A stretch of DNA of 64,000 bases from Alligator mississippiensis (lineage: Eukaryota; Chordata; Crocodylia; Alligatoridae). The stretch lies in the NCBI RefSeq assembly GCF_030867095.1, contig NC_081833.1, positions 69,281,895 to 69,345,894 on the forward strand, written 5' to 3'. The notes under the pieces were generated by a model. The model made no database searches, was not told the DNA's origin, and saw only the letters and a program-made list of their open reading frames with translations. Both the position numbers and the translations under genes were made by a program. Of this stretch, positions 60,201 to 64,000 are shown piece after piece. Position 1 is the stretch's first letter. Each line of letters begins with the position of its first letter.

Positions 60201-60691
60201 CGGCACATCCAGGATGTCCTGCTTCCTGCTACTGCTGGGCAAAGTGATATTCTGCAACTAGTCTGCCAACTGAAAGGGGTCATGTCCTAAACAGCCCCAC
60301 TTTGGGGAGCATACCAGGATTGCTACCTCAATGCTGCCACCTGCTGCTTATATTTTACCCCCTATCCCTTAATTTCATGCGAGACGTGGAACTACCTACA
60401 AGAGCTCGCTCAGGAATTATTGGTATTTGGGCCAAACTTCCTTTCGTTCACCTTCAACCTTATTACTTCTATCTGAACTCCTTTAAATTTTTTTTTTTTT
60501 AAAGCAATCCTTTTGCCTGGAGAAAGGGCGTGTAAGAGTAGATCACATCATTTCTCCTCCCCAAAGGTTAAGAAAAAATATTACATCCCACTGAGAATTA
60601 AAGGAACGCATCTTTAGTGGCATAAATCAATGAAGCTTCATTGACTTCAGTGGAGCCACCTTAGCTAAGAATCTGTCTTGAAATTCAGGTT
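57265..60691. other. Unique non-coding DNA
   Basis: No gene seen; frames are under 110 codons. A block at about 59205-59330 contains ATCATTAATGCC, TAATTGG and TTACGCAA words in high-complexity sequence and could be a conserved non-coding element (inference). A T-rich run lies near 59740-59760 and a T-run at 60487-60500. Near 60640 a CATTGACTTCAGTGGAGCC trace belongs to the recurrent motif. Confidence 0.45.
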
Positions 60692-61288
60692 TAAAAGCTT
60701 GGTGGCAGCTTATAAGTATACAGGCAACCCCTGCTTAGCGCTCTTAATTGGTTCCTGAAAAACTGAGCGTTAAGCGAAACCATCGTTAAGCAAAACAGAA
60801 AGTATTTGATGACCCAAGATGGCAGCCGCAATTGTTTTTAATGACCCAAGATGGCAACCACGAGTGTTATAATGAAACTCGCTGAGCGCTAAGTGAAATC
60901 AGCTATCAATTTTAAATGAGCATTATAGGAAAATAGCGCTAAGCAAAACAGCATTAAGCATGGGGGGGGCTGTATCAGGGGAGTACATCAGGGCCTGGGG
61001 GGAGCAATTTTTCACCAAGGCCCCCAGGGGAGGACTAGAAATAACGGGCACAAGCTGATTGACTAGACATAAGAAAAAAACTTCTTAACAAGTTGAGTAC
61101 CGGCGGTCTGGAACAAGCTTCCTCCAGAAGTGGTACAGTCGCCCACCCTGGCAATCTTCAAAAAGCGTCTTGACGCCCATCTTGCTGGGGTCATCTGACC
61201 CCAGCGGTCTTTCCTGCTTTCCAAATGCAAGGGCTGGACCCGATGATCTGTAAGGTCCCTTTTCAGCCCCTAACATCTATGAAAACTT
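60692..61288 (+). mobile_element. CR1 LINE 3' tail, split by a Tigger-like MITE
   Basis: The left part (60692-60720) reads CTTGGTGGCAGCTTATAAGT and the right part (60973-61288) resumes TATCAGGGG, TACATCAGGGCCTGGGG, TTCACCAAGGCCCCC, ACAAGCTGATTGACTAGACA, GGTCTGGAACAAGCTTCC, ATCTTGCTGGGGTCATCTG, ACCCCAGCGGTCTTTCC, GGGCTGGACCCGATGATC and CTAACATCTATGAA. This is the crocodilian-type CR1 3' region ending in the CTATGAA tail. The two parts join into the expected AAGTATATCAGGGG order once the MITE and one TA are removed. A minus-strand frame over it is a by-product. Confidence 0.85.
60721..60972. mobile_element. Tigger/pogo-like MITE, 252 bp, TA target duplication
   Basis: The ends CAGGCAACCCCTGCTTA and (read inward from the right) CAGCCCCCCCCATGCTTAA are inverted repeats. 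TA flanks both sides (60719-60720 and 60973-60974), the signature of Tc1/mariner/pogo elements. The interior repeats TTAAGCRAAAC words (AGCGTTAAGCGAAACC, GCGCTAAGCAAAACAG) and holds a direct pair ATGACCCAAGATGGCA (about 60810 and 60841). The end resembles CAGGCATACCTCG of Tigger MITEs. Confidence 0.8.
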
Positions 61289-62036
61289 GAAATTATTAAT
61301 CTTCTTCCTTTACGTTGCAACTAGCAATTGCTCCCGATCCCAAACCTATGAATGAAATCTTGGACTTAAATCAGCAGCAAAGTTCCCATTATTTTGATGG
61401 GGCAAGGATTCATCCTAGGGTCTTACCAGCCTTGAGCTCGTGACTGTTAGTAACCAGTTCAAAATTTTGTATACTTGGCCTCTCTAGTGATGAAAATTGC
61501 TTACAGATATAAGACAGGGTAATCATGCCCCCCTTAATGGGATGGAAATCCAGTTTGTAGCTAGCAAGTCCCATTGTAGGCAGCTACTAAAAAAGACGTT
61601 TCAAGGACATGCCCCCAATTTATAGAAAGGAACTCCAAACACTTTCAAGACTTGTGATCTGCCTGACAAGTCACCCAGCATCCCATTACTCTTTCATGTG
61701 TGTCAGGGGAACTAAATTGGAGACCATCCCAGAATCGATGACGAGATCTTCTGTACTGGAGAGGATACATGCAGCTTCCTAACACTGCAGGAGTGTGGAG
61801 AGAGCACAGCACATGAATGCAGAAACCCCACTCCACCAGCTGCCAATGAAGAGCACTTCAAAGGAGTTTGATTATGCAGCAGACCCTCTAAGACACTACC
61901 TAGTGGTTTAAGAGCTAGAAAGTAGGGTACAGGACAAACAAGGACAGGCAGGGAGAAGAGAACATTACAATGTTCCATTATTTTAAGTAAAGACATTGTA
62001 GATGCTTTGGTGAGTTTTGGGGGGGGGGGGAGGGGG

Positions 62037-62074
62037 TTTATATTATGCATTGTTTTTTCAATGCATAATATAAA
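62037..62074. repeat. Perfect 16-bp stem, 6-T loop hairpin beside a G-run
   Basis: TTTATATTATGCATTG (62037-62052), a loop of six T, then CAATGCATAATATAAA (62059-62074): all 16 pairs are complementary. A run of 12 G, an A and 5 G precedes it (62019-62036). The stem is too short for a microRNA precursor and has no poly-T terminator context of its own. It may come from template switching during replication, or be a relic of a foldback insertion. Confidence 0.9.
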
Positions 62075-63268
62075 GAGGGGGGCTTTGGAGTACTCTCAAG
62101 CCAGCATTCGAACAGAAAGACAAAAAGAAAATAAGATACTAGAAGTGACTAGTAGGGTAAATCTAATTGGAGGCAGTGGCTCCCAGCAGTTTCCTTTAGC
62201 TGGCTTGACAGTTCAAGCAAGTCGTCAAAATCTGAAACTATAGAGGGAAGACCTATTTCCTTTTATTTTCTTCTTTTCTTTCACTGAAATCATACCAGAG
62301 AGCATCAGCCAGGGCCAGCAAAGATGCCAACTCTAAGCTGTCTAGAGGTGCCAATTGAAAAAACTTTTCTTTCCTAAAGATTAATCCTGTAAAATAAAAG
62401 TTAAAAAATTGAAACTCTTCCAGTTTTCCTGAAAGACGGAAATGTATAAGCAGAGGTCAGTGTACAAATTGCCCCTCGTAAGTAACTGAACTGGTATTTA
62501 GACAGATAAAGCTCTCATCGGTTGCATGATTCATGGCACTCTCCACTAGGTGTACAAATAAGAAATGCTTTCCACTGACTTTATGATCTGGAAATCAAAG
62601 CAGACAAGAAAAAACAAGGGGGAAGAAATGGCGTCCCACAACACTGCACCCCACCCAGAAAATATATGCAACAGAAAAGGACATTGGCATTTTCCTGAAC
62701 AATTCCACTTCACCCCTCAGTGAACTTAGACTTCACCCCCACAACTTTGGTTGGCCTTTCCTCAGTGGTCCCTGGTTTGTTTGGAAAGTTGAGAAATCAA
62801 TCCCATTAGCTTTTAGCTTCCCCTTTCAAATTCTCTCTCTGTTGAGTTGCATTAAGAGTGTGGACCTTTGAGTCTCATTGTCTTTTTTCAAGTTTCTTTC
62901 TGGAGTCCCTCGGACCTGAGGCTCAGCCCCATCAAGACTTCTGGCTCAACGCGCAGAGGTTTCGACTTTGCAACGTGTTCTGCTCCAGTGTTTGCCACCC
63001 GAGCCACTATAAAAGGAACCTTGCAACCTCAGATCCAATGCACAAGACACTACTAAGCAGTAAAATACATGCACTACAAACCACAGGCGTAGTTATTAGA
63101 TAAATCTCACATATGGAGAAGAGGAAATGTTCTGCCTGCGGATCCATTGGCTTTTCCCACTTGAGCAAAAGCTGCAAAGACCTGGAAAAGTATTACCAGA
63201 GCACCGAACAGTCATTCAGGAAGCTGAATAGAGCAGATTAGCACCTACGGGAACATAAGGTGTCTCAT

Positions 63269-63291
63269 ATGCTTGCTTGCTTGTTTGCTAG
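63269..63291. repeat. Short (TTGC)-type tandem run
   Basis: TGCTTGCTTGCTTGTTTGC is a short interrupted tetranucleotide run, simple sequence only. Confidence 0.7.
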
Positions 63292-64000
63292 CAACACATT
63301 CAGCCTTTCAAGCAGAATTCACGTGAACGTATTTTGTAAATACTTCAACTCCACCTGGAAATAATGCTTTAAAAATGTCAAAAAGAAATTACTGTTTTAA
63401 CAGTAATAGTATGTAGTAAATAAGACTGCTTATCAGTATGATGTCTGCAAAAAAAAATACCAACAGAAAGAAAGCTGTGGATCCATCTCGAAGTTTTTTG
63501 AGCTGGTGCAAATCAGAATAGCTCAAGCAGCTTCCATGGAGCTGCAGGGGTTTGTACCATCTGAGGGCCTGGCCCTTGTACTACTCTATGGACAGCAAGA
63601 AACCTGGCACGATATCAGAAAGGCAAACTAGTTAACCAGTCCCTGGCTTTTCTCTCTGGTACCCTCTCTCTTCAGTCCCTGCAAACAATTAAGTACCCAC
63701 CACTTGTTTGAACAACTAAACCAAAATAATTACAAATGCATGCTACACTACAACAAGTGCATATTAACAAAGGCTTGGGGCCAATTAATCATTACACCAT
63801 CAATATTTAATTTGCATAAAACTATTCTCTTTAAAGACTCCATGTTTGGGGTGACAGGGTTACCTCATCGATTATGTAAATTCCACATCAAGCTTTACAG
63901 AAGCAGTCAAAAGAAATAAAAAGCCCTGTCTGTTTGCAGGCAAGTCAACACCCCGCAGCTCTTCTGCAGGACAACCTAAATTCAAAAAATAAAGCAATGC

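Larger units (their letters stand above)
61289..64000. other. Non-coding stretch, no gene seen
   Basis: Near 61340-61430 the words AAATCTTGGACTTAAATC and GATGGGGCAAGGATTC fit the recurrent old repeat. A hairpin is annotated at 62037-62074 and a (TTGC)-type run lies at 63269-63291. Frames are under 113 codons without domains. Confidence 0.45.

Noticed and set aside
1-64000. Retroviral or LTR element
   Set aside because: No paired long terminal repeats, primer-binding site or gag/pol/env-like frames were recognised; the reverse-transcriptase remnants all have non-LTR LINE motifs.
1-64000. CRISPR array or bacterial-type operon
   Set aside because: No regularly spaced direct repeats and no compact co-directional coding frames exist; the repeat content is that of a vertebrate.

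Overview
The window looks like gene-poor nuclear DNA from a reptile, most likely a crocodilian, with a turtle as the alternative. The reasons are two CR1 LINE tails of crocodilian type, several DNA-transposon families whose ends carry GTCTACAC-type terminal inverted repeats, decayed MIR/L2-type retroposons, and AT-rich single-copy DNA with no compact genes. I found no host exon, rRNA, intact tRNA, CRISPR array or operon. Open frames elsewhere are short (almost all under 160 codons) and carry no recognisable domain. The one long frame (285 codons, 39112-39969 minus) lies wholly inside a GC-rich hAT transposon and reads as low-complexity Pro/Ala/Cys, so I do not call it a gene. No retroviral or LTR element was recognised.

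Layout. 1-20 kb: AT-rich unique DNA with an 809-bp TIR element (3672-4480), a two-copy foldback MITE family (about 6262-6596 and 15941-16255), a Harbinger-like MITE with a duplicated end (9997-10514), a second Harbinger-like MITE (14965-15162), a 161-bp palindromic hAT MITE with a perfect 8-bp target duplication (17894-18054), and MIR/L2 fossils. 20-38 kb: three copies of one TIR family (21194, 27536, 38374), foldback tRNA-like repeats near 23.3-23.8 kb, more MIR fossils and long unexplained stretches. 38.8-40.9 kb: a GC-rich hAT element nested in a Harbinger-type element, each with its own target-site duplication. 43.6-47.4 kb: the richest region, a degraded autonomous Harbinger transposon (TATA box, Myb/SANT-like gene on plus, transposase C-terminus on minus) split by a 5'-truncated RTE-type LINE. 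A second, unrelated LINE reverse-transcriptase fragment follows at 47.8-48.2 kb. 49-56 kb: mainly unique DNA with a diverged pair of related segments (50.0 and 53.0 kb). 56.3-57.3 kb: a CR1 tail. 60.7-61.3 kb: a CR1 tail split at a TA by a Tigger/pogo-like MITE. 62.0 kb: a perfect 16-bp hairpin beside a G-run.

Nothing in the window works as a set of host genes. The readable biology is layered transposon insertion, from which a relative order of events can be drawn. I did not find a convincing new functional system. The most informative items are three nested insertions, the unusual 3-bp target sites of the Harbinger-type elements, the foldback MITE family, and a paralogous segment pair of unknown nature. 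All family names come from remembered motifs and have not been tested by a database search.
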